Assembly (NCBI RefSeq): GCF_022394535.1
Contig: NZ_CP089414.1
Span: forward strand, 1,798,001 to 1,862,000
Origin: Dyella terrae
GTDB taxonomy: Bacteria; Pseudomonadota; Gammaproteobacteria; Xanthomonadales; Rhodanobacteraceae
Direction: 5' to 3'
Length of the DNA stretch: 64,000 nt
The translations under genes were made by a program, and so were the position numbers. This document shows positions 37,462 to 46,524 of the stretch, piece by piece; position 1 is the stretch's first letter; each line of letters opens with the position of its first letter. The notes below the pieces were generated by a model that was not told where the DNA came from, ran no database searches, and saw only the letters and a program-made list of their open reading frames with translations.

Positions 37462-38469
37462 GTGGCCTACTCCCTACGCCGCTTTTTGCAAACCGTCGCC
37501 GTTGCCTCAGCGTTGCTGCTCGCTGGCTGCATTCCTCCGTTCGTCTATCCGCATGTCAACACATCCAGCTTCGACACGGCGTTTATCCTCCCCGCGCCGA
37601 ACGAAGGGCCCTGGCTGCGCCTGGATAATGGCCTCGACCTTTACGCCTGGCAGAACTGCTATGTCTATGTGCTGCGCCGCGATCCCTGCGATGGCGTGAG
37701 CCTGGTCGCCGTGCCCAGCGGCGCGACGATGGACTGGATGCGCCTGCTCAAGTCGCAACACCCGGACGCCATCGTTTCAGACCAACGCGTAGACGTCGTC
37801 CGCCCACTTTCCGCACATAGCAGCACGCCTGATCGACTGATCGGCTTGTTCCGGCGTTACGAGGGCTCACCTGCCAAGGACGACGACATCCTGCTCGGAC
37901 GCCAGGACAGCGTGGACAAGTACGGCCTCGCCGCCAGCGGCGCTGTATCGGTGGCCCTGCGGCACAGCGATATCTGGCACGACATGACCGCATCCGGCGC
38001 TCAAACCGGCGATATCCAACTGGTGGTGTACGACGACCAGCGCACCTGGATCTTCGCCCAACCGATCGGGGCACAGGACACTGCCAACCTCTACACACCG
38101 GCGAAGCTGTTTCATTTCGACGGGAACGCTGACGAACTGCTGCAACGCCCGATGATGCTGTACTTCGATGATGGCGCATCCCGAGACCAAGCCCGCCGTG
38201 TTGTCGCCGACGATGAGGCTGCAGCCATCGGCTATCGCATCGCCTTCGCGAATATGCCGTTGCCGCAGGCCATCTTTACGCTCGATACCAATACCTTCCA
38301 GCGTCCGGTAGTACGCCAACGCCAGCCCACCCTGCTTTGCCACTACAGCGAAAGCGAATTCCACGCATCCATGTTCGACGACTACCAGCGTCGGCTGCCC
38401 GAGTTGAAGAAGTGCGCACCGTTTACCGATGAGGCGTTACGCGAGATCGAACGGAAACAGAAGCACTGA
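37462..38469 (+). CDS. Hypothetical lipoprotein
   Basis: 335 aa. Starts with GTG at 37462 (AAGGA 7 bases upstream), giving a short basic N-terminus, a hydrophobic signal (FLQTVAVASALLLAGC) and a lipobox Cys at about 23. An in-frame start at 37384 is longer and less proteinlike. The mature part has beta-rich stretches (GDIQLVVYDDQRTWIFAQ) and several cysteines. No known family. Likely anchored in the outer membrane because the residue after Cys is Ile, not Asp. Confidence 0.78.
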   Translation: MAYSLRRFLQTVAVASALLLAGCIPPFVYPHVNTSSFDTAFILPAPNEGPWLRLDNGLDLYAWQNCYVYVLRRDPCDGVSLVAVPSGATMDWMRLLKSQHPDAIVSDQRVDVVRPLSAHSSTPDRLIGLFRRYEGSPAKDDDILLGRQDSVDKYGLAASGAVSVALRHSDIWHDMTASGAQTGDIQLVVYDDQRTWIFAQPIGAQDTANLYTPAKLFHFDGNADELLQRPMMLYFDDGASRDQARRVVADDEAAAIGYRIAFANMPLPQAIFTLDTNTFQRPVVRQRQPTLLCHYSESEFHASMFDDYQRRLPELKKCAPFTDEALREIERKQKH

Positions 38470-38724
38470 CCGCTCGTCATGGGCGTAGCCTGGCCCGGAT
38501 AGACATTCGCGAATCGACTACCCCGTGACGGCAAACCCCCCTATGCCGGCCCGGTGCAGACATTGCCGTACGGCGTCGCTGCCTGCCCTTCCGCGTAAGG
38601 CGAAGTCCCCCGCCCCACGCCCGGGGTTCGCCTAGTAACCGGCGATAGGCCTCAGTTCGAGGCTGATGGCATCCATCTTGCTGCTCATGCGGTGTCAGAT
38701 CGATTTCCGCGCCTTGAGACACGC

Positions 38725-39819
38725 ATGCATCACCCGTTCGCCAAGCAGCAGCGCGCCGACGATCCGAACCATCGGCACGAGTACATGCACTATCTGGCTC
38801 AACGCATGGCTCCGGCGATCCATGCGCTAACGTTGTTGGCCGTGGTCGCCTATCCGCTGGCGGCGGGCGGGCGCGCGCTTGTCAGCGCTTCACCCGTACC
38901 CCTGCCGCTACGCCTTGCGCCTACCATCCCATTGGCCGTGTTGGCCCTGGTCACTCGCCGGGAACGGCGACCGATACCGCTCAGCCTTCTCGCGCTGGCG
39001 TGCGTGCTGATCTTGGAAATCGGCATCAATCTGAACGGCATCGGGCAAGTGCCGGGACAGCGCCTGGTGCTGCCGGGCTTGCTCTTGCCCGTGGCGTCAT
39101 CGGTCATTTGGATTGGTCGCTGGGATTTCATCGCCGCGATGCTGCTGTGTGCGCTCGGCCCGCTGCCGATGCTGCTGATGGGATCCGTCAACGGGATACC
39201 GGTGTTCCAGTACGCCGTCTACATGACGATCGCCATTTCTGTAGCGGCGGTGCTACGTGCCTTTATCACCCGTACCCTGTTCGAACAGTTCCGACTGGAA
39301 AAGCAACTGAGGGAACAAGCCCATACCGATGGGCTGACCGGACTACTGCAACGCAACCGCTTTCTTGAGCTGGCCCGCTTTGCGTTGGAAGACATCTATC
39401 TACGGCGGATTCCGGGCGCGGTGCTCTACCTGGATGCCGACCACTTCAAGCAACTCAACGATGCGTTCGGTCATGCTGCCGGTGATGAAGTGCTGATCAA
39501 GCTGGCTGACGGCCTGCGCTCACAGATGCGCGATTCGGATCTGGCTGGAAGAGTTGGCGGTGAGGAATTTGTCATGCTTCTTCCCGGCGCCACGCTTCAG
39601 CACGCCTATGCGCGGGCTGAGCAACTGCGCGAGACCATGCGCTCCGTGCACCGGCCTGATCGACAACTCACGATTAGTATCGGCATCGCGCAGTGCAACC
39701 GGGCCGGCGAAAGTATCGAGAGCCTGATCTCTCGCGCCGATAAGGCGATGCGCCAGGCCAAGGACAACGGCCGCAATCAGGTGGTCATCGACCATTTTGC
39801 AGCGAAGCAGCATGGGTGA
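38725..39819 (+). CDS. Membrane diguanylate cyclase
   Basis: 364 aa. About six membrane helices in residues 25-195, then a GGDEF domain (205-360) that makes c-di-GMP. The signature G-G-E-E-F (278-282) is intact. An inhibitory RxxD site (R269-D272) sits exactly five residues before it, so product inhibition is expected. The membrane part has no recognised sensor. The start is uncertain: ATG 38725 or GTG 38692. Opposes the phosphodiesterase at 4.9-7.1 kb in function. Confidence 0.92.
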   Translation: MHHPFAKQQRADDPNHRHEYMHYLAQRMAPAIHALTLLAVVAYPLAAGGRALVSASPVPLPLRLAPTIPLAVLALVTRRERRPIPLSLLALACVLILEIGINLNGIGQVPGQRLVLPGLLLPVASSVIWIGRWDFIAAMLLCALGPLPMLLMGSVNGIPVFQYAVYMTIAISVAAVLRAFITRTLFEQFRLEKQLREQAHTDGLTGLLQRNRFLELARFALEDIYLRRIPGAVLYLDADHFKQLNDAFGHAAGDEVLIKLADGLRSQMRDSDLAGRVGGEEFVMLLPGATLQHAYARAEQLRETMRSVHRPDRQLTISIGIAQCNRAGESIESLISRADKAMRQAKDNGRNQVVIDHFAAKQHG

Positions 39820-39936
39820 GCCGCCCGCTAGGCATGCGCTGCGTTTACTTTGTTTGATAGTTGAGTGCGCTCCTGGCACCCCAATTCCTTAAGGTGCACC
39901 GTCAATCCTTCGGGACGGCCACCTTACAGCCCGACG

Positions 39937-40191
39937 CTACGGCACCACCGCCAGCGGCTGCCCCGTGGCTTCGAGGTGACGAATGTCCTTGCTGCCCCGC
40001 GCGCGCGCGGCGAGGCCGGCATCTTCGGGAAAGTAGCTCGCTGATGGATCGACGGCCGCCGCGGCGTGCACAACGTATAGCGGCTCCTCCAGCGCGTGGG
40101 AACCGACCCATGCCAGCGGAGCGGCCATAACGAGCGCGGCCATCAACCAGTTCAACCCCGAACGGTTTTTTCCATCGTCGGAACGCAGCAT
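39937..40191 (-). CDS. Small membrane protein
   Basis: 84 aa. One hydrophobic helix near the N-terminus (residues 13-30, LNWLMAALVMAAPLAWVG) and a polar C-terminus. GGAGG is 8 bases before the chosen ATG. Could be exported or an inner-membrane single-pass protein. No family recognised. Confidence 0.6.
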   Translation of the reverse strand: MLRSDDGKNRSGLNWLMAALVMAAPLAWVGSHALEEPLYVVHAAAAVDPSASYFPEDAGLAARARGSKDIRHLEATGQPLAVVP

Positions 40192-40716
40192 ATCGGTCGC
40201 CTCCATAGGATGTCAGCGCGATTACACGATTTCTTTCCACCGTTGAAGCCCGCACCGATAGATACACCATCGATGCGTGGAACCGCCCGGCCCGTTCCGG
40301 CACGGATGTATGGACAACACAGATACTCCGGCAACGCTACGCACAGATGACGGGCGACAACCGCGAAGCGAATCGTTCGCACAGGAATGCGAGACACCCT
40401 GAGAACAGACGTCTATTCGTGAAGCAATACCGTCCTCACAACCCTAAAAGCTTCTCTGCGGCCTCAAAGGGGGAGAGTCTCCCGGCCGGCTCCGCGTTAC
40501 CGCTCTTTTCTGCTCCTGCGCCCAGGCGGCGGGGCAAAGGTGAGGCCGGTCACGCCTTCGCGCCCCAAAACACGTCGCGGACCTATCTGGGACGCCATGG
40601 GGCCCGCCTGGGCCATGATTCTCACGGTTCGGAACGTCGGCGCCCCAACGCTCCAGGCATGGCGGCCCAAGACCTGAGATAATGGCCGATTGCTCCTTCG
40701 CGCGTGGCCTTTTTTT
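40192..40716. other. Intergenic region upstream of the Hsp70-like gene
   Basis: About 525 bases. ORFs on both strands lack ribosome binding sites and look random. Contains several GC-rich inverted words (GGGCC...) near 40590-40620 and presumably two divergent promoters. I see no RNA gene in it. Confidence 0.4.
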
Positions 40717-42096
40717 ATGCATATCGGCATCGACTTCGGCACCAGCTATTCCGCAGCGGCCGCCATCATCGACGGCGAACTCACCCTGGTCCGCTTCGGC
40801 GAAGCAGAGCAATTCCGCACGGCCGTGTACTTTCCCGAGCTGGTGCCTGACCCCAGCGACTTCGAACTGACGCCCGAACTGGAAGCGCAGTTGGAAACCC
40901 ATATCCGCTCCGCCCGCACTGAGCTGCGCCGACAGCAGGCCGCAGGCATGACGGTGTCGCGCACAGACGAAGAGCTGCGGCGCGACGCCCTGCGTGTGGT
41001 GCGCCGGCAGTGGATGGAGGAACAGGCGCGCGCGGCCACAACCACCGTCGCCAGCTTCCAGCACGCGCTGTTCGGCGAGGAAGCCGTGGAAGGCTACCTG
41101 GAGAGCGGCGGCGGCAACCTGATCGAATCGCCCAAGTCGATGTTCGGTTTTCGGCTGGACCCGCAGGTGCGCAAGGTGATCGTGCATATCGCCACGCACA
41201 TCCTTGAGCACATCCGCCTCACTGCCAGTCGCCAGTTTGGCGAGCCGGTGCGCGGAGCAGTCATCGGCCGCCCGGTGGAATTCCGCAGTTCCATGGGCGC
41301 GGCCGGCTCGGACCAAGCGATCGAGATTCTGCGCGAGGCGGCAACCACCGCGGGCTTCGACGAAGTGAGTTTCCTCGAAGAACCCGCTGCGGCGGCGATG
41401 CATTATCACAAGAGCCTCGACGAACGGCAGCACGCACTGATCGTGGACATTGGCGGCGGCACCACCGACGTGACGCATGCAGAACTGGGCGGCAACACCA
41501 TGCCGCTGGTTGCGCGCAACTGGGGCCTGCCCAAGGGTGGTACGGATCTGGACGTGGGCGTAAGCCTGCACAGTTTCATGCCACTAATGGGCAAGGACAT
41601 CGTGCGTGTGCCGCAGCACCAATTCGTAGAAGCGGCCAGCGTGTACAACCTGCCCAAGCAACGCGAATTCCGCAAACAAAACTATCGCCTTGTCGCTGCA
41701 CCCTACGGCCCGCGTTTGCGCGCACTGCAGGAACTGGGTGCCACCACACGCCTCAACCAGGCCGCCGAGCGCACCAAGATCATGCTGAGTGGCGCAACGG
41801 AACATCGCGCGCGGCTGGACTTCATCGAGCCCGGCCTTGGCGTGGATGCCACGCACGACGACCTGAATTCGGCCATCGAGCCGTTTCTCACCCTGCTGGA
41901 ACGCACGCTCACCACGGTGCGTGGTGACCTTACCGCCCTGCCCGCCAGCGTATTCCTCACCGGCGGCACCTCACGCTCGCCGCAAGTGAAGGCCCGCGTG
42001 CAGGCATGCTTCCCTGAGATCCCGCTGGTGCACGGTGACCCCTCGCTGGGCGTGGTGTCCGGGCTGGCGGTAGCGGCGAACGAGGTTGTGCCGTAA
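40717..42096 (+). CDS. yegD: Hsp70-like chaperone (YegD family)
   Basis: 459 aa, cytosolic. Actin-like ATPase fold of Hsp70: phosphate loop GIDFGTSYSAAA at the N-terminus, GRPVEF, EEPAAAAMHY, the second phosphate loop DIGGGTTDVTH and the adenosine motif FLTGGTSRSPQV. It lacks the substrate-binding domain, as YegD does, so it is an atypical Hsp70 of unknown client. The chosen ATG at 40717 lies just after a T-run; an upstream start at 40690 is less likely. Monocistronic. Confidence 0.93.
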   Translation: MHIGIDFGTSYSAAAAIIDGELTLVRFGEAEQFRTAVYFPELVPDPSDFELTPELEAQLETHIRSARTELRRQQAAGMTVSRTDEELRRDALRVVRRQWMEEQARAATTTVASFQHALFGEEAVEGYLESGGGNLIESPKSMFGFRLDPQVRKVIVHIATHILEHIRLTASRQFGEPVRGAVIGRPVEFRSSMGAAGSDQAIEILREAATTAGFDEVSFLEEPAAAAMHYHKSLDERQHALIVDIGGGTTDVTHAELGGNTMPLVARNWGLPKGGTDLDVGVSLHSFMPLMGKDIVRVPQHQFVEAASVYNLPKQREFRKQNYRLVAAPYGPRLRALQELGATTRLNQAAERTKIMLSGATEHRARLDFIEPGLGVDATHDDLNSAIEPFLTLLERTLTTVRGDLTALPASVFLTGGTSRSPQVKARVQACFPEIPLVHGDPSLGVVSGLAVAANEVVP

Positions 42097-42181
42097 CGCA
42101 TTTCAGCGCGTCGCGGGCCACGACTGAGGCGTAGCAGGAACGGGCAACGCCACGGCGTGCGTTGCCCGCTCCATCTCCACG

Positions 42182-43318
42182 TCAGGCTGCGCTCGCCTTG
42201 CGCAGTGGCGTGACGTTAGACGCATCGCCCTTGCCTTCGAAATCCGGCTCGGCCGACATGAAGCTGGGCCGCGCCTGCATCACCGCCTGTGCGCGTTGCA
42301 CGTTGGGATACTTGGCGAGCAGGGCCTGGCCTCCCGGCATTTTCGACAACGAATAGAGCAACGGTGCGGCGAAGTAATCCGCAATGCACGGCGTATTGCC
42401 TACCAAGTAGTCGCGCGGGCCATAACCCTCATCGAGCGTTGCCAGCAGGCGATCGATATCAGGCATGGCAGCATCGATGATTGCGCGATTCGGCTGTCCG
42501 CCTTCGCCCGAAGGGAACATGTACTGCAGTACGCCACGCTTGACGATGGCGTCGTAACCGTAATCGTTCAGCACGCTATACCACTGCTCCGCGCGCGCGC
42601 GGGAGGTGACGCCACCCGCGGGAAACACGGCCGGGCCTTGAAAGGCTTCGTCGATGTAGCGCAGGATGGCTCGCGTTTCGTAGAACTCCAGCGGGCCGTC
42701 GTACAGCGCAGGGATACGGCCAAACGGATGGATGGCATCGGCTTCAGGCTTGTGTGGTGCTACCGACTTAAGCACGTACGCCACACCCTTCTCCGCCAGC
42801 GCAATGCGCACAGCGCGCGTATACGGGCTGATGGGGCTGCCCACCACCACGACGTTGCCGGCTGTGCCTTCCGGATCCAGGTAGTCGACCAGGCGATTGA
42901 ACACGGATGTCCAACCCTGATGGTGATCGTCGCGCACGGCGGCATCGGGGAAGCCGGTATGGCGCATGTGGAGTTGCGTGCCGCCGTCTTTTTCGGTGAG
43001 CGTGACTTCGATGAGCGTGGTGCGTGCAGCCGCGTCACCTTCGCCATCCCATGCCCAGGTATAGGCGAGAAACGACGGGCGCTCGATGACCTGATAAACA
43101 CCGCCCGAGCCATGCACCACGCCATCCTTGGTCACCATGGTGATGCGATAGCGCCCACCTACGCGTGCGTCGGCGCTCACTTCGCCCACGCTCAGCCCTC
43201 GTGGGCAGTGCCAGGCGGCCATGGCGGCCTCATCGGTGAAGGCTTCAAACACCTTTTCGCGCGGCGCGCGGATGTGGCGGGTCATTTCCAGTTCGAACGT
43301 TGCGGCTTGGGTGGTCAT
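42182..43318 (-). CDS. Fusion of AHSA1-type SRPBCC domain and glutathione S-transferase
   Basis: 378 aa. Residues 10-148 are an AHSA1/SRPBCC domain (TRHIRAPREKVFEAFTD, WTSVFNRLVDYL); residues 155-365 a GST, with a thioredoxin-like N-terminal part (VVGSPISPYTRAVRI, GRIPALYDGPLEFYET) and a helical C-terminal part. AHSA1 domains usually bind hydrophobic ligands and often pair with ArsR regulators. The gene starts in a 4-base overlap with the ArsR gene and is in one frame throughout, so the fusion is real in this sequence. Possibly detoxifies a hydrophobic compound. Confidence 0.88.
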   Translation of the reverse strand: MTTQAATFELEMTRHIRAPREKVFEAFTDEAAMAAWHCPRGLSVGEVSADARVGGRYRITMVTKDGVVHGSGGVYQVIERPSFLAYTWAWDGEGDAAARTTLIEVTLTEKDGGTQLHMRHTGFPDAAVRDDHHQGWTSVFNRLVDYLDPEGTAGNVVVVGSPISPYTRAVRIALAEKGVAYVLKSVAPHKPEADAIHPFGRIPALYDGPLEFYETRAILRYIDEAFQGPAVFPAGGVTSRARAEQWYSVLNDYGYDAIVKRGVLQYMFPSGEGGQPNRAIIDAAMPDIDRLLATLDEGYGPRDYLVGNTPCIADYFAAPLLYSLSKMPGGQALLAKYPNVQRAQAVMQARPSFMSAEPDFEGKGDASNVTPLRKASAA

Positions 43319-43698
43319 GGCTTTTTCCTCGGTGCACGTGGTGCGCCGCTTGCAGGTTGCTTTGCCTCGGCGCGATGGGTTCGCTCAACAAACTCGACCA
43401 GTCGATCCAGGTTGCCTTCCCAATGACGGCGATACGCTTCTAGCCAATCGTGCGCATCGTGCATGGGCTCGGCACGTAGACGGCAAATACGCCAGCGGGC
43501 GTCCACTTCACGCGCGATCAGCCCTGCGCTTTCCAGCACCCGCAGGTGCTTGGAGATGGCCGGCGCGGACATCTCGAACGGCTCGCCCAGTTCACCTACG
43601 GTCGCCTCGCCTCTGGCCAGGCGAGTCAGGATGGCGCGCCGCGTGGGGTCCGCCAGCGCGGCAAAGGTGATGGACAGCGGGTCGTCGGTATTTGCCAT
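43315..43698 (-). CDS. ArsR family regulator
   Basis: 127 aa. Winged HTH typical of ArsR/SmtB proteins (LADPTRRAILTRLARGEATV, then MSAPAISKHLRVLESAGLI). No metal-site cysteines, as in the AHSA1-associated subgroup. First gene of a two-gene operon with the AHSA1-GST fusion (ATGA overlap). An AT-rich stretch with TTAACCACTTGGTTAA at about 43706-43724, a near-perfect palindrome just upstream, is the probable operator. Confidence 0.93.
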   Translation of the reverse strand: MANTDDPLSITFAALADPTRRAILTRLARGEATVGELGEPFEMSAPAISKHLRVLESAGLIAREVDARWRICRLRAEPMHDAHDWLEAYRRHWEGNLDRLVEFVERTHRAEAKQPASGAPRAPRKKP

Positions 43699-43705
43699 GC
43701 GATCA

Positions 43706-43724
43706 ATTAACCACTTGGTTAATC
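43706..43724. promoter_or_regulatory. Palindrome upstream of arsR-type gene
   Basis: ATTAACCACTTGGTTAAT lies 8-26 bases before the ArsR start: arms ATTAACCA and TGGTTAAT around CT. This fits the location and shape of an autoregulatory ArsR operator. Confidence 0.7.
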
Positions 43725-43785
43725 GAAAGTCAAGTGCTTTCGCGTCGCGACTTTGTGAAGGCGCGGCAACGGTGCCGTAGGTCGC

Positions 43786-44898
43786 TTAGGTAATGGCGTG
43801 ATGCAGGTGATGCACGGGCTCGCTGCCGAAGCGCAGCAATCGTTCGAAATCCCGCGCCACGGCCGCGTTGCTGAAATGCTCCATCACGTGGACGCGAGCA
43901 GCCATGCCCATGCGCCGGTATACGCCGGGCTTGCACATGGCGAGAATGGCGCCGCGCCACTCGGCGATATTGCCCGGCTCAAGCAAACACCCTGTCATGC
44001 CGTCTTCCATGGTTTCCGGCACGCCGCCGATGCGACTACCCAGCACGGGAACACCGCACGCCTGCGCCTCGATCGCCACGCGGCCGAAGGTTTCGAGCTC
44101 TACCGAAGGAAACGCCAGGAACGAGAACGCGCAGTAGTAGCGCGACGTATCATTCACCCAACCCGTGAAGTGGTGACGACCCGCTGCGCCACCCTGCTCC
44201 GCCATCGCGTGCACCACGTGTTCCTCGGCTCCGCGGCCTACCCAGAGCATGTGCAAACGAGGCTCCTCGGCCATAGCGGCGTTGGCGGCCTGCATCAACT
44301 GGGTGACGCCCTTGCCACCGTGCATGCGGCCCGCATAGCCCATGACGATAGCGTCCTCGGGTATATCGAACTGGCGACGCACTTGCATGCGCCGTGTCAG
44401 ATCGGGCCGGAACTCATGAATGTCCACCGGGTTGTAGGAGATGTGCACGCGGTCGGGTGGCACGCCCTGATCCAAGTAGGCATTCCGCGCAAATTCGGAC
44501 ACCGCGATGAAGCGCTGCGCCAGCCTCGGGATACCGTATTCGGACAACCGGCTCATGCGCGGATTGCGATGACGGAACAACGCCACGGGTGTCCCTGTCA
44601 GGCGGCCACAGGCAATCAGCGGCCAGTACTCCTTGCCGAAATTACCCACCAACCAATCCGGTGCGAACCGCTCAATGCGCCGCAGCACCGCTGTGTAGCC
44701 ACGCAGGTCGAGCACATTGCGGAACTTGCCAGGAAACACGGGCACACGCGCCGCCGTCATGCCATCGCCGATCAGGCCTTGGCGGGAAACGATGCTTTCC
44801 ACGGGGTGCCCGGCCTGCAACAAAGCACGTGCAAGCGCCACGAAGTGTGTGGCTGCGCCGGTGTTCTCGGGATTGGTGCCAACGAAGAGCAGCTTCAT
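43786..44898 (-). CDS. Glycosyltransferase family 4
   Basis: 370 aa, cytosolic. N-terminal LLFVGTNPENTGAATHF acceptor domain, C-terminal donor domain with GYAGRMHGGKGV, then the E-x7-E motif region SVELETFGRVAIEAQACGVPV. Uses a nucleotide sugar to extend a polysaccharide or glycolipid. It starts in the stop of the deacetylase gene (ATGA overlap). The pair probably belongs to surface polysaccharide synthesis, although no other such genes are near. Confidence 0.92.
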   Translation of the reverse strand: MKLLFVGTNPENTGAATHFVALARALLQAGHPVESIVSRQGLIGDGMTAARVPVFPGKFRNVLDLRGYTAVLRRIERFAPDWLVGNFGKEYWPLIACGRLTGTPVALFRHRNPRMSRLSEYGIPRLAQRFIAVSEFARNAYLDQGVPPDRVHISYNPVDIHEFRPDLTRRMQVRRQFDIPEDAIVMGYAGRMHGGKGVTQLMQAANAAMAEEPRLHMLWVGRGAEEHVVHAMAEQGGAAGRHHFTGWVNDTSRYYCAFSFLAFPSVELETFGRVAIEAQACGVPVLGSRIGGVPETMEDGMTGCLLEPGNIAEWRGAILAMCKPGVYRRMGMAARVHVMEHFSNAAVARDFERLLRFGSEPVHHLHHAIT

Positions 44899-45620
44899 GT
44901 GCGCTTGTCCTCGTAACGGGTGAGCACCTTTGCCGCCACCTGCGGCAACAGGTGATGGCGCGCAACCTGGATGCGCGGCAGGCGCCATAGGTCGGTGGAT
45001 ACACCACCGGTCGCGCGTCCGCGATCGGTGGTGGTGGCTGCGACGTAGCCCGCTTCGCGCGTCGCGTGGACAGCGCGTTCGTCGTAATCGCCGTACGGGT
45101 AGCAGAACTGCGTAATGCCGAGGCCGAGGCGATCTTCCAGCTCGGCCTTGCAGCCGTGGATCTCTTCGCGCTGTTGCTGATCGCTGCACTGACTGAGCCG
45201 CACATGCGTGCGCGAGTGCGCGCCTACTTCCATGCCGCCCGCGTGCCAGGCGCGAAGTTCTTCCGCCGACATCAGCGGCTTGCGCACGCCGACCTTCTCA
45301 TCATCCCAGGCGTTGTACTGGCCGAGATATCCACTCACCGCATAGCAGGTAGCGGTGAAGCCGTAGCGACGCAACGTCGCCATCGCCCATTCGAGGTTGT
45401 CGACATAGCCGTCGTCAAGCGTGATGACGACGATCTTTCCTTCCTTGCCGCCCTGCAGATAGGGCATGGCGTCGGACATGGATACACCGCGATAGCCAAG
45501 CATGCGCAGCAACACCATCTGTCGAGCAAATGCACCCGGCGAGACATACAGGCTGCGATACACGTTGATGCCTTCAGGCACCTCCGCGATGTTGTGATAC
45601 ATGAGGATGGGGATCTTCAC
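44895..45620 (-). CDS. Polysaccharide deacetylase
   Basis: 241 aa. NodB-type fold: ILMYHNIA at the N-terminus, the metal Asp pair in ITLDDGYVDN, HxxxH in GAHSRTH and the FCYPYGDYDE motif. Removes acetyl groups from sugars such as N-acetylglucosamine. No signal peptide, so it may act on lipid-linked intermediates in the cytosol. GTG at 45620 chosen (canonical domain start); an upstream ATG in frame at 45662 adds 14 residues. Coupled to the glycosyltransferase gene. Confidence 0.9.
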   Translation of the reverse strand: MKIPILMYHNIAEVPEGINVYRSLYVSPGAFARQMVLLRMLGYRGVSMSDAMPYLQGGKEGKIVVITLDDGYVDNLEWAMATLRRYGFTATCYAVSGYLGQYNAWDDEKVGVRKPLMSAEELRAWHAGGMEVGAHSRTHVRLSQCSDQQQREEIHGCKAELEDRLGLGITQFCYPYGDYDERAVHATREAGYVAATTTDRGRATGGVSTDLWRLPRIQVARHHLLPQVAAKVLTRYEDKRT

Positions 45621-45796
45621 GAGGCTCTCTGCCGCTCCATGGAAACAACGGATCGAACGCATCCGTATGTGTTACTCCCCGAGAGCTGCGATAACCTTTC
45701 GCTTGCTTGCATGAACTTGTCGCTTCACGCAGCGTTCAAGAAAAAACTCTTCCCGATGGAAACCCTTCTTGAACTTGAAGTTTTCCTGATACGCCA

Positions 45797-46195
45797 GTGG
45801 CTGTCGCAACAGTGAATGGACACCTAACCGCAAGGCCTGCCATACCTGCATTCCCACGCACTGACGCAAGAGCCGAGTTAGCCAGGGCTTCTTTACGTGA
45901 TCTATACGGTGCCTTAAGTGAAGCGATATCGCTTCTTTACGAAGAGCGCGCCGACAATGCTCGTATGAAGACTCACACGCATCAACACCGCAGCATAGGG
46001 TGGCGCGCCGTCGGCATGATTTTGTCGACACTGCTGTTCGCACTTTCCATCGTCGAACTGCTGCTGCGACCGGGCCAGGATGCAGCCCTATGGCGAGGCC
46101 TTGCGCTCTCGTCGCTTTATCTTGTGATGTGCTTGAGCCAGCGACGCCTGTTTGCACCGGCGCGCACCTATCAGCACCGACGCAACCACTGGTAA
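45797..46195 (+). CDS. Small membrane protein
   Basis: 132 aa from GTG 45797, or 76 aa from ATG 45965. Two membrane helices near the C-terminus (GMILSTLLFALSIVELLL and GLALSSLYLVMCL) with basic ends. The N-terminal 55 residues are helical (LRDLYGALSEAISLLYEE). Neither start has a strong ribosome binding site. Third-position GC is low compared with neighbours, hinting at a lineage-specific or acquired gene. Function unknown. Confidence 0.55.
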   Translation: MAVATVNGHLTARPAIPAFPRTDARAELARASLRDLYGALSEAISLLYEERADNARMKTHTHQHRSIGWRAVGMILSTLLFALSIVELLLRPGQDAALWRGLALSSLYLVMCLSQRRLFAPARTYQHRRNHW

Positions 46196-46283
46196 GAACT
46201 CGCGCCGTCATCGCATCGTGCCTCTCGACGTTCTTCCTTCGGGAACCACGGCACGCATCCATAGTCATAGATAGTCGCGTGAG

Positions 46284-46371
46284 ATCAGGAAGGCTTGCAG
46301 CCGGGTAGCCGCAGGTCGGGTGTGCGGGCAGCAACTATGCACCTGCGGCACCGGTTGCAAACCTTCCTGAT
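46284..46371. repeat. Long imperfect inverted repeat
   Basis: Arms 46284-46316 (ATCAGGAAGGCTTGCAGCCG...) and 46341-46371 are inverted complements over about 31 bases with few mismatches and a 24-base loop. It follows the small membrane protein gene by 90 bases. It may terminate transcription or be a small mobile repeat. Confidence 0.7.
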
Positions 46372-46398
46372 TTCATGGTGTCGCACGTAGCGACGCCA

Positions 46399-46509
46399 TT
46401 GCGCAGAGGATGCGCTCCTGTAGACAACGCCGTGCGAATCGACGGGTCCAGCCAATCCCCGGAGAGACGCAAACCCCCGGCGGAGAACAGGAGCGCACCC
46501 TGTGCGCAA
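46399..46509. repeat. REP-like inverted pair (GGAGCGCA family)
   Basis: Two 23-base arms, 46399-46421 and 46487-46509, are inverted copies (TTGCGCAGAGGATGCGCTCC against GGAGCGCACCCTGTGCGCAA) with about three differences, separated by 65 bases. The same words form the hairpin at 63.2 kb. The whole gap 46196-46524 holds only this pair and the inverted repeat before it. Confidence 0.75.
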
Positions 46510-46524
46510 CCTCCCCAGCATCTC

